From: an uncultured Bacteroidales bacterium
GTDB taxonomy: Bacteria; Bacteroidota; Bacteroidia; Bacteroidales; UBA932
Direction of reading: 5' to 3'
DNA: 64,000 nucleotides
Assembly: GCA_949296645.1 (NCBI GenBank)
Contig: CASFPH010000006.1
Coordinates: 1 to 64,000, forward strand
The notes beneath the pieces were generated by a model. The model was not told where the DNA came from. It saw only the letters and a program-made list of their open reading frames with translations, and made no database searches. Positions 37,740 to 48,141 of the stretch are shown in pieces. Positions within the stretch are counted from its first letter, which is position 1. The number at the start of each line of letters is the position of its first letter. Made by a program: the position numbers and the translations under genes.

Positions 37740-39053
37740 ATGAGTATAGTAGCTATCGTAGGCAGACCCAACGTAGGTAAATCAACATTATTCAACCGTC
37801 TGGTAGGAACGAGAAAGGCCATTGTCGACGAAACTGCAGGCGTGACACGCGACCGCCATTACGGGAAATGCGAATGGTGCGGCAGAGAATTTTCCGTAGT
37901 AGACACCGGAGGTTATACGACGAATTCGGATGACGTTTTTGAAAGCGAGATAAAAAAGCAGGTTATGCTTGCAATTGAAGAGTCCGACCTCATACTTTTT
38001 CTGTGCGAAGTAGGGACAGGCATAACAGATTATGATTCCGACATAGCGAAGATACTCAGAAAATCAGGCAAGCAGGTTCTTCTCGTAGTCAACAAGATAG
38101 ACTCGGGGGACAAGATGTACGGGGCCTATGAGTTCAATGCACTCGGGCTCGGGGAACCATGGTGCATCTCGTCCGCAAGCGGAAGCGGGACAGGCGACCT
38201 GCTCGACGAGGTGCTGCGCCTTCTTCCAGAAAATGAAACCGGCAATGCCGATGAAGGCCATGAAAATATTCCTCATCTGGCAATAGTAGGAAAGCCGAAT
38301 GTCGGAAAATCTTCCATGGCGAATGCCTTGCTCGGAGAAGACAGGAACATCGTGACTCCGGTAGCCGGAACCACAAGGGATGCCGTCTCGACATACTACA
38401 ACAAATTCGGATTTGAATTCATAATCGTGGATACGGCAGGTCTCAGAAAAAAGAACAAGGTCAAGGAAGATCTTGAATTCTATTCGGTAATGCGTTCCGT
38501 AAGAACTATAGAAGAATCGGATGTCTGCATACTCATGATAGACGCACAGTCAGGCATGGAATCGCAGGACATGAGTATCTTCAATCTGATAATCAGGAAC
38601 AAAAAAGGATGTGTAATCGTAGTCAACAAGTGGGATACAATCGAAAAGGAAAGCAATACGATGAAGAAGTTCAGGGATGAGATTGCAAAACGGATAGCCC
38701 CTTTTACAGATGTACCGATCATTTTCACGTCAGTTATAAACAAGCAGAGAATACATGATGTACTGGATACTGCAATGAAAACATATGAGAACAAATCCAG
38801 GAAAATACCTACATCACAGCTCAATGACATAATGCTGGAGGAAATAGAAAATTATCCCCCGCCATCCATAAAAGGCAAATACATCCGCATAAAATATATT
38901 ACGCAACTGCCTTCCCCTACTCCTTCGTTTGCATTTTTCTGCAATCTGCCGCAATATATAAGGGACGATTACAAAAGGTTTCTTGAAAACAAGCTGAGAA
39001 GTCATTTCGATTTTACCGGAGTTCCGATACAGATATTTTTCAGGCAAAAGTAA
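37740..39053 (+). CDS. der: Ribosome-associated GTPase Der (EngA)
   Basis: 437 residues from ATG 37740; the longer frame upstream overlaps the small Cys-rich gene and is rejected. It has two tandem GTPase domains: G1 'GRPNVGKST' (8-16) and 'GKPNVGKSS' (about 181-189), with G3 'DTGGY' and 'DTAGL' and two NKxD motifs. The C-terminal KH-like domain ends '[12 protein letters not shown]', the usual Der ending. It acts in 50S maturation. Last gene of the engB operon, followed by a long hairpin. Confidence 0.96.
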   Translation: MSIVAIVGRPNVGKSTLFNRLVGTRKAIVDETAGVTRDRHYGKCEWCGREFSVVDTGGYTTNSDDVFESEIKKQVMLAIEESDLILFLCEVGTGITDYDSDIAKILRKSGKQVLLVVNKIDSGDKMYGAYEFNALGLGEPWCISSASGSGTGDLLDEVLRLLPENETGNADEGHENIPHLAIVGKPNVGKSSMANALLGEDRNIVTPVAGTTRDAVSTYYNKFGFEFIIVDTAGLRKKNKVKEDLEFYSVMRSVRTIEESDVCILMIDAQSGMESQDMSIFNLIIRNKKGCVIVVNKWDTIEKESNTMKKFRDEIAKRIAPFTDVPIIFTSVINKQRIHDVLDTAMKTYENKSRKIPTSQLNDIMLEEIENYPPPSIKGKYIRIKYITQLPSPTPSFAFFCNLPQYIRDDYKRFLENKLRSHFDFTGVPIQIFFRQK

Positions 39054-39070
39054 GAGGATATACGATTTAT

Positions 39071-39128
39071 AAAACAGAGGCTGCATCGCAATGTGCATTT
39101 GGAATGCAAACGATGCAGCCTCTGTTTT
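39071..39128. terminator. Long bidirectional terminator after der
   Basis: An 18 bp perfect stem (39071-39088 with 39111-39128), starting AAAACAGAGG and ending CCTCTGTTTT, with a second small stem TGCATT/AATGCA in the loop. A and T runs at the two ends make it work both ways. It separates der from the convergent outer-membrane protein. Confidence 0.9.
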
Positions 39129-39148
39129 TCCATACCTTTCGGAATCCG

Positions 39149-40558
39149 TCAATTGGCACGTCTCATTTTACCGCCCTGAATCGGAATGCTTACTCCGAAA
39201 TGGACATTGAAGAACGTATCATCGAGCGGCACATAATAGGTCGAATACTTCAGATATGTATAATCGCTTCCAACAAAGAAATTTATACCGTAAGGAGGCG
39301 TCACGTGCAATGCCCAGCCTATTGAATTGGCTATATTCATGAAAGAATATGAACATGACAGCGCAAAGGTTTTTGAAGGCCTCAGGTTGCATGACAATGT
39401 CAGTTCATTATACATTTTCCTCTCATTTAAACGTCCGGTATAAAGCAGACCTGCGCTCAATATATTGTTGAAGAATTCATATTCCGCACCGACTCTGAAA
39501 GATGCAGGAAGCATTTCGGATACTCCTGATGATGGTGCAGACTCTTTAAGATTCACCATTTCCGTAAAAAGGCCGGTTATTTCATCTACCTGTCCGCTTA
39601 TGTCCATGTTCTCATAATCCATATCCTTGAAACCGGTATAGTTCACGGTTCCGCCCGATTCCGCGTAAAGAAGATTATTGCGTCCATAGAATACGGCGCC
39701 CAAATCGGTAATAGATGCAGACAGATTGAGACCTTCAAGTATTCCGCCGAACCTGTATTCCGCTCCGAGATCTATTGCAGCCCCGAAACCTGCCATACCA
39801 GGTAAGGAAGTCATGTTTACCGAAGAAATTCTGTCTTCTTCATCCTTCTCGAAAGAAAAACCCTTGGCAGCGACGTCGAGTGACGTTTCCGTATCAATTA
39901 TCCACTCATCCGGCGTCATGGTTATATCCATGCGGTCTATATTCAGGTCCATCCTTATCAGAGAAGAAAGAATCTTTATGTTAGCACCTATACGTAGATT
40001 ATCGTTTATCCTGCGCGAATAACCAGCCGAGAACTGCATGTAAACGGACTGTGTCAGTCCCATCCCGCTTATCGAGTAATGTGTATTGTCCGATGTCATT
40101 CCGCTTTTCATGAAATCGAAGAATTCATACGGTATATTGACATCGCTTTCCGTACGCATGGAAAAGCCCATGTTCCAGAAGCCGTTTCTGTCCGCAGTAT
40201 AACGCCCGTATGAAAACAGGGAAGTAGAAAAATCCGCATGCAGGTAATTCTGACTCTCCAGGTTGGACAGGAACCTTTCCGGAGACACATCGGGATGCAT
40301 GAATGTACCCAACTTGCCGGAACCGTCATTAAGAGGAATAAGGAAAGTATTGACAGCCATATTACTGCCGACATTCAAATAAAGGTCCCCTACCAATGGA
40401 AGCCCTATATACCCGTTATGCGGAGCAAATGCCGGATTCAATTTTATTCTGTCATATGATGCTGTCACGAAATAATCCGATTTCAGCGACTGTGCCGAAA
40501 TTACGGCAGGCACCATGACAAGGAGTGCCAAAGCAAATATTGATAGTTTATTTTTCAT
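39149..40558 (-). CDS. DUF5723-like outer-membrane beta-barrel protein
   Basis: 469 residues with signal peptide ending ISAQ. The mature part starts 'FVTASYDRIKLNPAFAP', similar to PorV/FadL-like barrels of the DUF5723 type, and continues as alternating strands ('GFWNMGFSMRTES', 'GAAIDLGAEYRF', 'SAGLLYTGRLNERKMYNEL'). Predicted large outer-membrane barrel, ligand unknown. It starts 5 bases after the lipoprotein gene upstream, so the pair is probably co-regulated and may work together. Confidence 0.8.
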   Translation of the reverse strand: MKNKLSIFALALLVMVPAVISAQSLKSDYFVTASYDRIKLNPAFAPHNGYIGLPLVGDLYLNVGSNMAVNTFLIPLNDGSGKLGTFMHPDVSPERFLSNLESQNYLHADFSTSLFSYGRYTADRNGFWNMGFSMRTESDVNIPYEFFDFMKSGMTSDNTHYSISGMGLTQSVYMQFSAGYSRRINDNLRIGANIKILSSLIRMDLNIDRMDITMTPDEWIIDTETSLDVAAKGFSFEKDEEDRISSVNMTSLPGMAGFGAAIDLGAEYRFGGILEGLNLSASITDLGAVFYGRNNLLYAESGGTVNYTGFKDMDYENMDISGQVDEITGLFTEMVNLKESAPSSGVSEMLPASFRVGAEYEFFNNILSAGLLYTGRLNERKMYNELTLSCNLRPSKTFALSCSYSFMNIANSIGWALHVTPPYGINFFVGSDYTYLKYSTYYVPLDDTFFNVHFGVSIPIQGGKMRRAN

Positions 40559-40563
40559 GAATT

Positions 40564-42207
40564 CTATTTTTTGTTCAGGTCTGTTATAAATCCGCCTTCC
40601 ATTCTGGCACCGAGTTTCACTATGATGAAATCCTTTTCATTTACTGGCAGTCCCTGTACTGTTTCATTGCCCGATGCAGTAAAACGAAGTTCTATAGCCG
40701 ATATGTTCTCATCCGTATTACCTTCCATCCTTGCAGTAAAACTGCTCTTGCTTTCCTTTCCGTTTGAATCTGAAGAAGGTATGATTATCTCGTTTGACCT
40801 TACCGGCAATTCGTTGCCGGCATAATCCAGGCATACGAGAACCAGATGAAGATCAAGCGGCAATGAGTTGGTGAATTCCCCGTAAAGGGAAAGGGTATTG
40901 TCCCTGAGCAGGTCCGAAACTTCGGAAGATATATTGTCTATTTTCTCAGAAAACGATACTGTAAAATCCTTTCCGAACATGAACGGAATGTAGAAAGAAT
41001 AATCCAGATATGCCTGATATTCTTCATTCACACTGTATACACAGGGCTCTTCCGATGATATTACCGGAGAAAAATCAAAGACAAACAGATCAGGAACAGG
41101 ATTCATGATCTGCGAGAGATTCTCCTCTATATGCACTACATCCGGAGATGACGATACCTTGTATTTGGATATCTCGTATGAAACAGCACTTTCCTGTTCC
41201 GAATCCGTATACGGTAGCTGGATACTGAAATTCATATCCGAAGGATGGCCGCCACTGTAAGAATGTACATTCACGAAAGAAGTTACAGGCATAGTAAGAT
41301 TCGATACTATGTCGAACTGCATGTACGGATTGTAGAAGTCCGGAACAACATCCCCGTCTGTAAATATTTCAGGCAGGTTTTCCAGCCTGTATTCAAAGGT
41401 TGTGACCGGGATATCAGCATTTATCCTGCCGGTGAATCTGTCGGGAGTGATATTCTCAAGCGAAACAGTCATTTCTATTGACGACGGCAGGGATTCCAGA
41501 TTCCGGAAACATATATCTCCGCCTGCAGTCACATTGCCAGACCATTCAAAACGTGAATCTACGACAGAACCGTCAAGCAGTATTGCCCTCACAGGTATGT
41601 AAATATCCAACGGAAAAGTGACATCGTTTTTCGAATAATCATAAATATTTTCCGTAATACCGCCTTCTATCCTGAAATCATCACCGAAATCGAACGTCAG
41701 GTCACAATCCGCAGTTCCGCTGAATCCGTACGACGGTTCCAACCTCATATGCAACATCATTTTACTGAATTCAATACTGTCCAGAGATACTACCTCGCGC
41801 GGTAGTTCCATTGTTATCCCGAATTTGAAATCCTCGGAGAATTCTACAGGAGGCAAATCAGTCTGCCTTGCACCTGAAACCGGCAAAAGCGAAACTGAAC
41901 GGTCTATATAAATATTATTCTGCTTAAGACCGCTGCAGTCTAGAGAAGGCATCTGCATAAATTCAGTACCCTCCTGATACATCGCATAAGTCCCGTCTTC
42001 GAGAACGGAAATCGAAGAACCATCAAAATTCATGAATGACGCCACCCAGACCGTATCCGTAACTCCGATCGGAATGGCAAGATTATCCCCTCCTATGGAA
42101 ACAGTAGTATCTATCTCCATTGTTCTGAGATCATAGTCCGCGTCAACACACGAAGAAAAAGCAGCAGTGCAAAGGCACAGCGGCAAAAATTTCGACAATT
42201 TTACCAT
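40564..42207 (-). CDS. Large lipoprotein of unknown function paired with the DUF5723 barrel
   Basis: 547 residues. Signal peptide with lipobox FSSC (Cys20) followed by VDADYD, an acidic stretch compatible with surface export. The mature protein is predicted all-beta, with alternating Ser/Asp-rich strands ('SLENITPDRFTGRINADIPV', 'YNPYMQFDIVSNLTMPV') and no membrane helix. No enzyme motif is seen. Middle gene of the run 42639 to 39149, 42 bases after the DUF4783-like gene and 5 bases before the barrel gene. Likely an outer-membrane partner of that barrel. Confidence 0.75.
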   Translation of the reverse strand: MVKLSKFLPLCLCTAAFSSCVDADYDLRTMEIDTTVSIGGDNLAIPIGVTDTVWVASFMNFDGSSISVLEDGTYAMYQEGTEFMQMPSLDCSGLKQNNIYIDRSVSLLPVSGARQTDLPPVEFSEDFKFGITMELPREVVSLDSIEFSKMMLHMRLEPSYGFSGTADCDLTFDFGDDFRIEGGITENIYDYSKNDVTFPLDIYIPVRAILLDGSVVDSRFEWSGNVTAGGDICFRNLESLPSSIEMTVSLENITPDRFTGRINADIPVTTFEYRLENLPEIFTDGDVVPDFYNPYMQFDIVSNLTMPVTSFVNVHSYSGGHPSDMNFSIQLPYTDSEQESAVSYEISKYKVSSSPDVVHIEENLSQIMNPVPDLFVFDFSPVISSEEPCVYSVNEEYQAYLDYSFYIPFMFGKDFTVSFSEKIDNISSEVSDLLRDNTLSLYGEFTNSLPLDLHLVLVCLDYAGNELPVRSNEIIIPSSDSNGKESKSSFTARMEGNTDENISAIELRFTASGNETVQGLPVNEKDFIIVKLGARMEGGFITDLNKK

Positions 42208-42249
42208 CAGTTCAGAAAATATTGATTAAACGGCGCAAATATAGCTATT

Positions 42250-42639
42250 TTATCTTTTCTCTATGCGTATTTGCTGAACAAGATTGTTATCAGGACCGAT
42301 TTTGACAAAAAGCGTAACGACGAATTTTTCACCTCCAGCCGAAAGCTCTCCTACTGCATATTTCATGGGAGCTTTCCCGCTTTTGTGAATAATATCGAAC
42401 GACTTAGGGGTATATCTCGTGAAAAAATTCTCGATTATCTTGACGGCCTGGCTTTTACTGCATTCATTCACATCCCCGAGTATATCGAGTTCCATGTTGT
42501 CCGCAAACCAGGCGGAAAGACTCTTGCTGTCCCCTTTTCCTATATACTTTCCAAGAGGTACGAAAACATCGCTTTCAACCTGCGAAAAAAGGGTGAAAGA
42601 CGACAACATAAATGCCGATATGTAGACAAGCGCTCTCAT
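42250..42639 (-). CDS. DUF4783-like small exported protein
   Basis: 129 residues from ATG 42639, which gives a signal peptide ('ALVYISAFMLSSFTLFSQ'). The mature domain shows 'KYIGKGDSKSLSAWFADNMEL' and 'AVKIIENFFTRYTPKSFDI' and closes with 'VQQIRIEKR', a cystatin/NTF2-like fold of the DUF4783 family, common in Bacteroidota. No catalytic residue is known. It is divergent from rlmH and first in the run with the lipoprotein and barrel genes. Confidence 0.8.
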   Translation of the reverse strand: MRALVYISAFMLSSFTLFSQVESDVFVPLGKYIGKGDSKSLSAWFADNMELDILGDVNECSKSQAVKIIENFFTRYTPKSFDIIHKSGKAPMKYAVGELSAGGEKFVVTLFVKIGPDNNLVQQIRIEKR

Positions 42640-42730
42640 GTTGCAGAAAAAGCGTAACAAAAATCCTGCCAATCGGACTTGTACATTAAGGCATAATAAA
42701 TAACGGCAGCCGTATATGAAATATAATGAT

Positions 42731-42738
42731 TATTTTTG
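42731..42738 (+). promoter_or_regulatory. -7 promoter box (TATTTTTG) of rlmH
   Basis: TATTTTTG fits TAnnTTTG and lies 18 bases before ATG 42757, which suggests a very short leader. No -33 TTTG at the expected distance. Confidence 0.55.
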
Positions 42739-42756
42739 CGGAAACTCGATATCAGC

Positions 42757-43230
42757 ATGAACATAACTTTAATTGCTATAGGGAAAAGTTCTTTCCAGTA
42801 TTTGCGTGACGGGATTTCCATATATGTCAAACGTTTGCCGCACTATACAGGATTCAGGTATATCGAAATTCCGGACATCAAAAACGCATCTTCACTGAGA
42901 CAGGAACAGATAAAGGAAAAGGAAGGGGAGGCCATACTTTCTCTTATAAAAAACGGGGACAAGGTCATTGTGCTTGACGAAAGAGGCAGAAAATACACAT
43001 CCGTCAAGTTTGCCGAAGAAATAGAAAAAAATATCGGGAACGGCACAAAAAACCTTATATTTGTAATTGGTGGGGCCTATGGATTCTCACAATCGGTTTA
43101 CCGCAGGGCCGATTCATCAATGTCCCTTTCCGACATGACGTTTTCGCACCAGATGGTACGTCTGATTTTTATTGAGCAGCTATACAGGGCTTTCACCATA
43201 ATGAGGGGTGAGCCATATCATCATCCGTAA
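42757..43230 (+). CDS. rlmH: 23S rRNA (pseudouridine1915-N3)-methyltransferase
   Basis: 157 residues from ATG 42757. SPOUT-fold methyltransferase: 'VIVLDERGRKYTSVKFAEEI', then the knot region 'LIFVIGGAYGFSQSVYRRAD' and 'SLSDMTFSHQMVRLIFIEQLYRAFTI', ending 'GEPYHH', the conserved RlmH tail contacting the cofactor. It methylates pseudouridine 1915 in helix 69. The kinase gene starts right behind it. Confidence 0.95.
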   Translation: MNITLIAIGKSSFQYLRDGISIYVKRLPHYTGFRYIEIPDIKNASSLRQEQIKEKEGEAILSLIKNGDKVIVLDERGRKYTSVKFAEEIEKNIGNGTKNLIFVIGGAYGFSQSVYRRADSSMSLSDMTFSHQMVRLIFIEQLYRAFTIMRGEPYHHP

Positions 43231-43231
43231 T

Positions 43232-46200
43232 ATGTTGTACAAGATAAAAGGCATAGCATCATACCTGTCCAAGAAAAGAACTTCACTGTTCATTTTCCTG
43301 GCACTGCTGTCCTTCTTCATCCCGTTCACAATAGACTCCACACAGAAAAATGTAAAGGAAGAAATAAGCAAGTTCGAAAAAAGGGTCCACAAAAGGCAGA
43401 GAATTCTTGAAGAATATGCTGAAAAGGCCCTGAAGACTCCTGTCGACCAATGGCTTGAGATGGATGACCTGCCTGAGGACATGGTAATATACAAATACAA
43501 TCAGGACACCTTGCAGTCATGGGCGAACGAATTTCCGATCAGCAATGACGAGGTGGACGTATACACCACCTGGTATGGCAACTTTTTTTCTTCCACAAGC
43601 AGGAATCTGTATTACTCTCCGCTGTCCGGAATAAACGAGACATATACATACAGGAATCTTGGGTCTGGATGGTATATAGTGAAATCCTACCGGCAGGAAA
43701 GGGTCAATCTAATTACGGCGCTTCTCGTCCAGACACAATATGAATCCCAGAACTCCCTTGTCGAAAACAAGGTAAACGAAAAACTTCACTTTGACAGGCA
43801 TATGAGCATCGTACCGCTTGCACAGGACGAAGGATATGTCATCGGCAGCATAGACGGAGAACCTCTGTTCACGGTAATAGACAACCTCCAGCTCAGAAAA
43901 GTACGCAATGCAATTTCGATGCACTGGCTGACAATACTTCTGTCTGTCGCCGCACTGATTTCGTTTCACAGCCGCCACAGGAGACTTTATTCAGAAATTT
44001 TTCTTTGTACAGGTCTTGCCATATGTTACATGACTGCCGTAAGGTTTGCCGCAATCCAGAGATTCGACACAGAAATCTTCTCCCCGTCCCTTTATGCAGA
44101 TGATTTCGCATTCAACTCGCTGGCAACGTTACTGCTGGCGAACCTGTTCATATTCATAATCGCGGTATCCCTTTTCATGATGAGGAACAGGATACTGTAC
44201 AATTTTTTCAATTTGAGCAAATCGAAAAAAAGGCTGACGATAGGTATAACCTTCGCTGTGATATTGTCTCTTGCCCTGTATATCAACGCTACACTTATCT
44301 CTATCGTAAACAATTCAAGTATAGTGCTTGACCTTTTCAAGGTAACGCAGATAAACATATATACAATTATAATATACCTTACTTACGGATTGCTGTTCCT
44401 GTCCCTGTTCATAATGATGCAGCTTGCCGCCGTAATGATAAAGAAGGAAAAACGCTACTCCATATTCGGATGGAAAACGTCCGCCATATTCGTTTTGATA
44501 ATTTCCGCATACACCATATCCGTCATCAGCTACATGGGTTTCGAAAAGGAATACGAACGGAACAAGATATGGTCAAACAAACTTGCCGTGGAAAGGGATC
44601 TGGACCTGGAACTGCAACTGAGCATGATGGAGCAGAAGCTGTTTACCGACCCGATACTCAGGCTTCTGGCCGACACACGTGGCGGCAGCGAAAACATAAA
44701 GGACAGGCTTGTGGAAAACTATTTCTACCAGCTGACAAGACAATACGACATATCGGTAAGCGTATGCGGCCCGTCTGACTACATCAAACTCGACGAATTC
44801 GCTCCGAGCACCAACTGCTTCAAACACTTCCACAACCAGATATCAAATTCCGGAATACCACTCCACAATTCATCGAACATATACTTCATAAACAATTTCA
44901 ACGGAAGGGTAAACTACCTCCTTGTGGTGACATATTTCGTACACAACAAGATTTTCAACCTTTTCATAGAAATAGAATCAAAAAAGGCGAAAGAAGCGTC
45001 AGGCTACCCTGGACTCCTCACCGACAACAACTATTATGACAACATTCCCATGCCGGAATACTGCTCTTATGCAAAATACCTCAACGGCAGGCTTACGGCA
45101 TTCAAGGGAAGGTACAACTACCCTGTACATATAGATTTCGATGAAGAGCCGGGATATTACCTTAGAAGGGAAGGGAAGAACATACATTTCATAAACAGGC
45201 TGACGGACAACAATATCATTGTAATATCACATCCGTCAAGGAGTTTCATACCATATCTGGTATCATTCTCCTATATAGCGCTTCTGTTCGGCGGCATTTT
45301 CTACACATTCTTCAAACTCAGGAAAAAGAAGCCGCTGTTTGATCTGCACCGCAATTCCTTCAGAAGAAGGATAACCATGCTTCTTACCGTATCGCTTGTA
45401 TCCGCACTCATATGTATAGCAGCAGGCACCTCGTTTTTCATAATAGGGCAATTGAATGAAAGCAACACCATGCACATGGAGGAAAAACTGCATTCCACTC
45501 AGTCTGCACTGAAAGACTATTGCCAGTATGCCGGAGTATACAATGACATCAACACAATGCCTTTCTTCGAAGCCATGAGAAGGGTTTCCGACAATACGCA
45601 GGTCGACATAAATCTTTTTGACCCGCACGGCAGACTGATAAGGTCGACCCAGCCGGAGATTTTCAACCGTTTCCTGACAAGCAGCAGAATGAATTCGGAA
45701 GCATACAAGGCAATCATATGCAATAACAACAGACAATACATTCATGAAGAGGAAATAGCAGGGATAAAATACAACTCTCTTTATGCTCCGATATACAACA
45801 ATTCCGGCGACCTTATTACCATAATAAACATCCCGTATTTCAGCAGGAATTCGGAGCTTACCGAGGACGCCTCATCCATACTGGCCGCCATAATAAATCT
45901 ATACATACTCCTGATAATAGCGGCGATATTCGGAGGATCCGCAGTTTCCAACTCACTGTCAAGACCTCTTGCGGAAATAAGCAAGAAGATGAAGTTCATG
46001 GATATATCCAAAAAGATAGAACATATAAACTACAAGAAAGACGACGAACTCGGAGTCCTTGTCACTGCATACAACAAAATGGCAGACGATCTTGAGGAAA
46101 GTACAAGAAAACTTGCACAAAGCGAAAGGGAAATGGCATGGAAAGACATGGCAAGACAGATTGCACATGAAATCAAGAATCCTCTGACGCCTATGAAACT

Positions 46201-46813
46201 GAGCATACAGTATCTTATCCGCCTCAAGGAACAGAATGTTCCGGACTGGCAGGACAGATTCGACAAGCTTGCAGCATCACTGATAGAACAGGTTGACATT
46301 CTTTCGGACGTGGCTTCCGAATTTTCAAGTTTCGCAAGATTCTACAGCGAAGAAAGCACTCTGGTGGATCTGAACAGTCTACTTGAAGACCAGCATGTCC
46401 TTTTCGACAACAAGGACAACATAAAACTCGAATTACGAAGTTTTGTGGAAGAAAGTTATGTAATGGTCAGAAAAAGTCAGATAACCAGAGCATTCGTAAA
46501 TCTGATAACGAACAGCATCCAGGCTCTTGAAAACATAGACGGCGAAGGGCACATAAGAATCACACTCAGCAAGGACGGAGATTTCTACAGTATCGAATTC
46601 GAAGACAACGGTCCTGGAGTAAGCGAAGAAAACATGGACAAGCTCTTCAAACCGAAGTTCACCACAAAAAGCAGTGGAAGCGGACTTGGACTTGCAATAT
46701 GCAGAAGCATCATAGAACAGTCACAAGGCAAGATCTATTACAAAAAATCAAGTCTTGGAGGAGCTGAATTCACAATCCTGCTCCCCATATATCAGAAAAG
46801 AAGTTCTATGTAA
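43232..46813 (+). CDS. Very large multi-sensor histidine kinase (NtrY-like)
   Basis: 1,193 residues from ATG 43232, one base after the rlmH stop; a GTG 24 bases earlier is possible. Layout: first membrane helix (18-38), an extracytoplasmic domain (to about 220), a block of about six helices (225-440), a second extracytoplasmic domain (440-670), helices near 675-695 and 717-740, a third extracytoplasmic domain (about 745-880), a helix (884-908), HAMP, HisKA with phospho-acceptor His979 in 'MARQIAHEIKNPLTPMK', and HATPase with 'EDNGPGVSEEN' and 'SGSGLGLAI'. There is no response regulator next to it. Kinase core is NtrY-like; input unknown. Confidence 0.9.
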   Translation: MLYKIKGIASYLSKKRTSLFIFLALLSFFIPFTIDSTQKNVKEEISKFEKRVHKRQRILEEYAEKALKTPVDQWLEMDDLPEDMVIYKYNQDTLQSWANEFPISNDEVDVYTTWYGNFFSSTSRNLYYSPLSGINETYTYRNLGSGWYIVKSYRQERVNLITALLVQTQYESQNSLVENKVNEKLHFDRHMSIVPLAQDEGYVIGSIDGEPLFTVIDNLQLRKVRNAISMHWLTILLSVAALISFHSRHRRLYSEIFLCTGLAICYMTAVRFAAIQRFDTEIFSPSLYADDFAFNSLATLLLANLFIFIIAVSLFMMRNRILYNFFNLSKSKKRLTIGITFAVILSLALYINATLISIVNNSSIVLDLFKVTQINIYTIIIYLTYGLLFLSLFIMMQLAAVMIKKEKRYSIFGWKTSAIFVLIISAYTISVISYMGFEKEYERNKIWSNKLAVERDLDLELQLSMMEQKLFTDPILRLLADTRGGSENIKDRLVENYFYQLTRQYDISVSVCGPSDYIKLDEFAPSTNCFKHFHNQISNSGIPLHNSSNIYFINNFNGRVNYLLVVTYFVHNKIFNLFIEIESKKAKEASGYPGLLTDNNYYDNIPMPEYCSYAKYLNGRLTAFKGRYNYPVHIDFDEEPGYYLRREGKNIHFINRLTDNNIIVISHPSRSFIPYLVSFSYIALLFGGIFYTFFKLRKKKPLFDLHRNSFRRRITMLLTVSLVSALICIAAGTSFFIIGQLNESNTMHMEEKLHSTQSALKDYCQYAGVYNDINTMPFFEAMRRVSDNTQVDINLFDPHGRLIRSTQPEIFNRFLTSSRMNSEAYKAIICNNNRQYIHEEEIAGIKYNSLYAPIYNNSGDLITIINIPYFSRNSELTEDASSILAAIINLYILLIIAAIFGGSAVSNSLSRPLAEISKKMKFMDISKKIEHINYKKDDELGVLVTAYNKMADDLEESTRKLAQSEREMAWKDMARQIAHEIKNPLTPMKLSIQYLIRLKEQNVPDWQDRFDKLAASLIEQVDILSDVASEFSSFARFYSEESTLVDLNSLLEDQHVLFDNKDNIKLELRSFVEESYVMVRKSQITRAFVNLITNSIQALENIDGEGHIRITLSKDGDFYSIEFEDNGPGVSEENMDKLFKPKFTTKSSGSGLGLAICRSIIEQSQGKIYYKKSSLGGAEFTILLPIYQKRSSM

Positions 46814-48069
46814 TCGTTACAAAGGGAAACTGCCTTTAGACTGTCCTGACAGTTTTCATATCTCGATATATAAGCCTTGAAGGCCGGCATATTCTCCTTT
46901 TTTACCGGTTCTATGGAAGGAGATTCCATTTTCAGCGGATTAATCGGAGACCCGTTCTTCCATATCCTGAAATCGAGATGCGGACCGGTCGACATCCCTG
47001 TACTGCCGACATATCCTATTATCTGCCCCTGCTTAACACGGCTGCCGACCTTTATGCCAGGGCCGTATTTGGAAAGATGAAGATATGCTGAAGTATACAC
47101 GGAATTATGTTTGATCTTGACAGTATTTCCGCCTCCACCCTGATAGCTTCTCTGAGTAACCACACCGTCCCCGATAGACATGACAGGAGTACCTGAAGGA
47201 GCTGCATAATCTATACCGGTATGAGGACGCACAACGCGTGTTATGGGATGTTTCCTGGCATAAGTGAATCCGGAGCTTATTCTGGTGAATTTGAGCGGAG
47301 CCTTCAGGAATGCCTTCTTGAGGCTTTCACCGTTTTCATTCCAGTACCTGTTTGATGAACCGTCACCCTGGTCGTACCAGTAAGCGTAATTGTCCTTTCC
47401 TCCATGATTGAACACACAATAGTGTACCTTGTCGATATAGAGGACTTCCCCCCTGTATGTTGCCTGATCATACATCACCTTGAACCAATCGCCTTTCTGA
47501 AGACCGAAGAAGTCGATTGTCCACTGATAAATATCAGCTATTTCAAGAGCAACATAAGGTGACACTCCAGCATTCTGCACGTCCAGCCACAATGAATTGT
47601 CGACGGTAACCTCCGCATACAGGGTCTCTATTTCGATTTTCTTGTCCACAAGCCTTGCTGAGAGAGAATCACCGAATGAAATAACCAGATACGAAAGAGC
47701 ATCGTTATCATACCTCCAGTATGAAGGCTTACCCGTCGAATCGGCCTTGTCATAATATGTCCTGTAAGAATTTCCTACTTTCAGCCGGCGCAAATCGAAT
47801 ACTCCGTCACATGCCCTTGCCGCAAGGTAAGCCTCGTTATTGTCGAGGCCGATTCTGTTCATTATCCTGGCAAAATAGTCATTCCTTTCGACCACACCGT
47901 CCTCATGATCCATCGAAGAGACCGGAATACCGTATTCGATGACTGTTTCCTCAGCCGAATCCCACGCCGTGGCATCAACTCCGTCTGAAACATTATCCTG
48001 CCTGCCCGTACAGGAACATACCGTTATAAAACAAAAAAGAAGTGAAACAAAGGATCTTATCATTCTCAT
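46792..48069 (-). CDS. LytM/M23-type peptidoglycan hydrolase-like lipoprotein
   Basis: 425 residues, lipobox CSC at Cys20. An N-terminal OapA/LysM-like part ('LDNNEAYLAARACDGVFDLRRLKVGNSY') is followed by the M23 fold: 'RPHTGIDYAAPSGTPV' with zinc ligands His283 and Asp287, 'YLHLSKYG' with His331, and 'STGPHLDFRIWKNG' with His364. The third zinc ligand of HxH is Asp366 rather than His, so the enzyme is altered or possibly a non-catalytic activator like EnvC. It probably acts in the periplasm on cell-wall crosslinks during division. Its 3' end overlaps the kinase by 22 bases; it is divergent from mraZ. Confidence 0.88.
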   Translation of the reverse strand: MRMIRSFVSLLFCFITVCSCTGRQDNVSDGVDATAWDSAEETVIEYGIPVSSMDHEDGVVERNDYFARIMNRIGLDNNEAYLAARACDGVFDLRRLKVGNSYRTYYDKADSTGKPSYWRYDNDALSYLVISFGDSLSARLVDKKIEIETLYAEVTVDNSLWLDVQNAGVSPYVALEIADIYQWTIDFFGLQKGDWFKVMYDQATYRGEVLYIDKVHYCVFNHGGKDNYAYWYDQGDGSSNRYWNENGESLKKAFLKAPLKFTRISSGFTYARKHPITRVVRPHTGIDYAAPSGTPVMSIGDGVVTQRSYQGGGGNTVKIKHNSVYTSAYLHLSKYGPGIKVGSRVKQGQIIGYVGSTGMSTGPHLDFRIWKNGSPINPLKMESPSIEPVKKENMPAFKAYISRYENCQDSLKAVSLCNDYIELLF

Positions 48070-48141
48070 AAGGACATATTTTTTATCTGTGGCAACGAAG
48101 TTAAGACTTTTAGAATTCAGAAAAAAAAGTTTATTGAAAAT

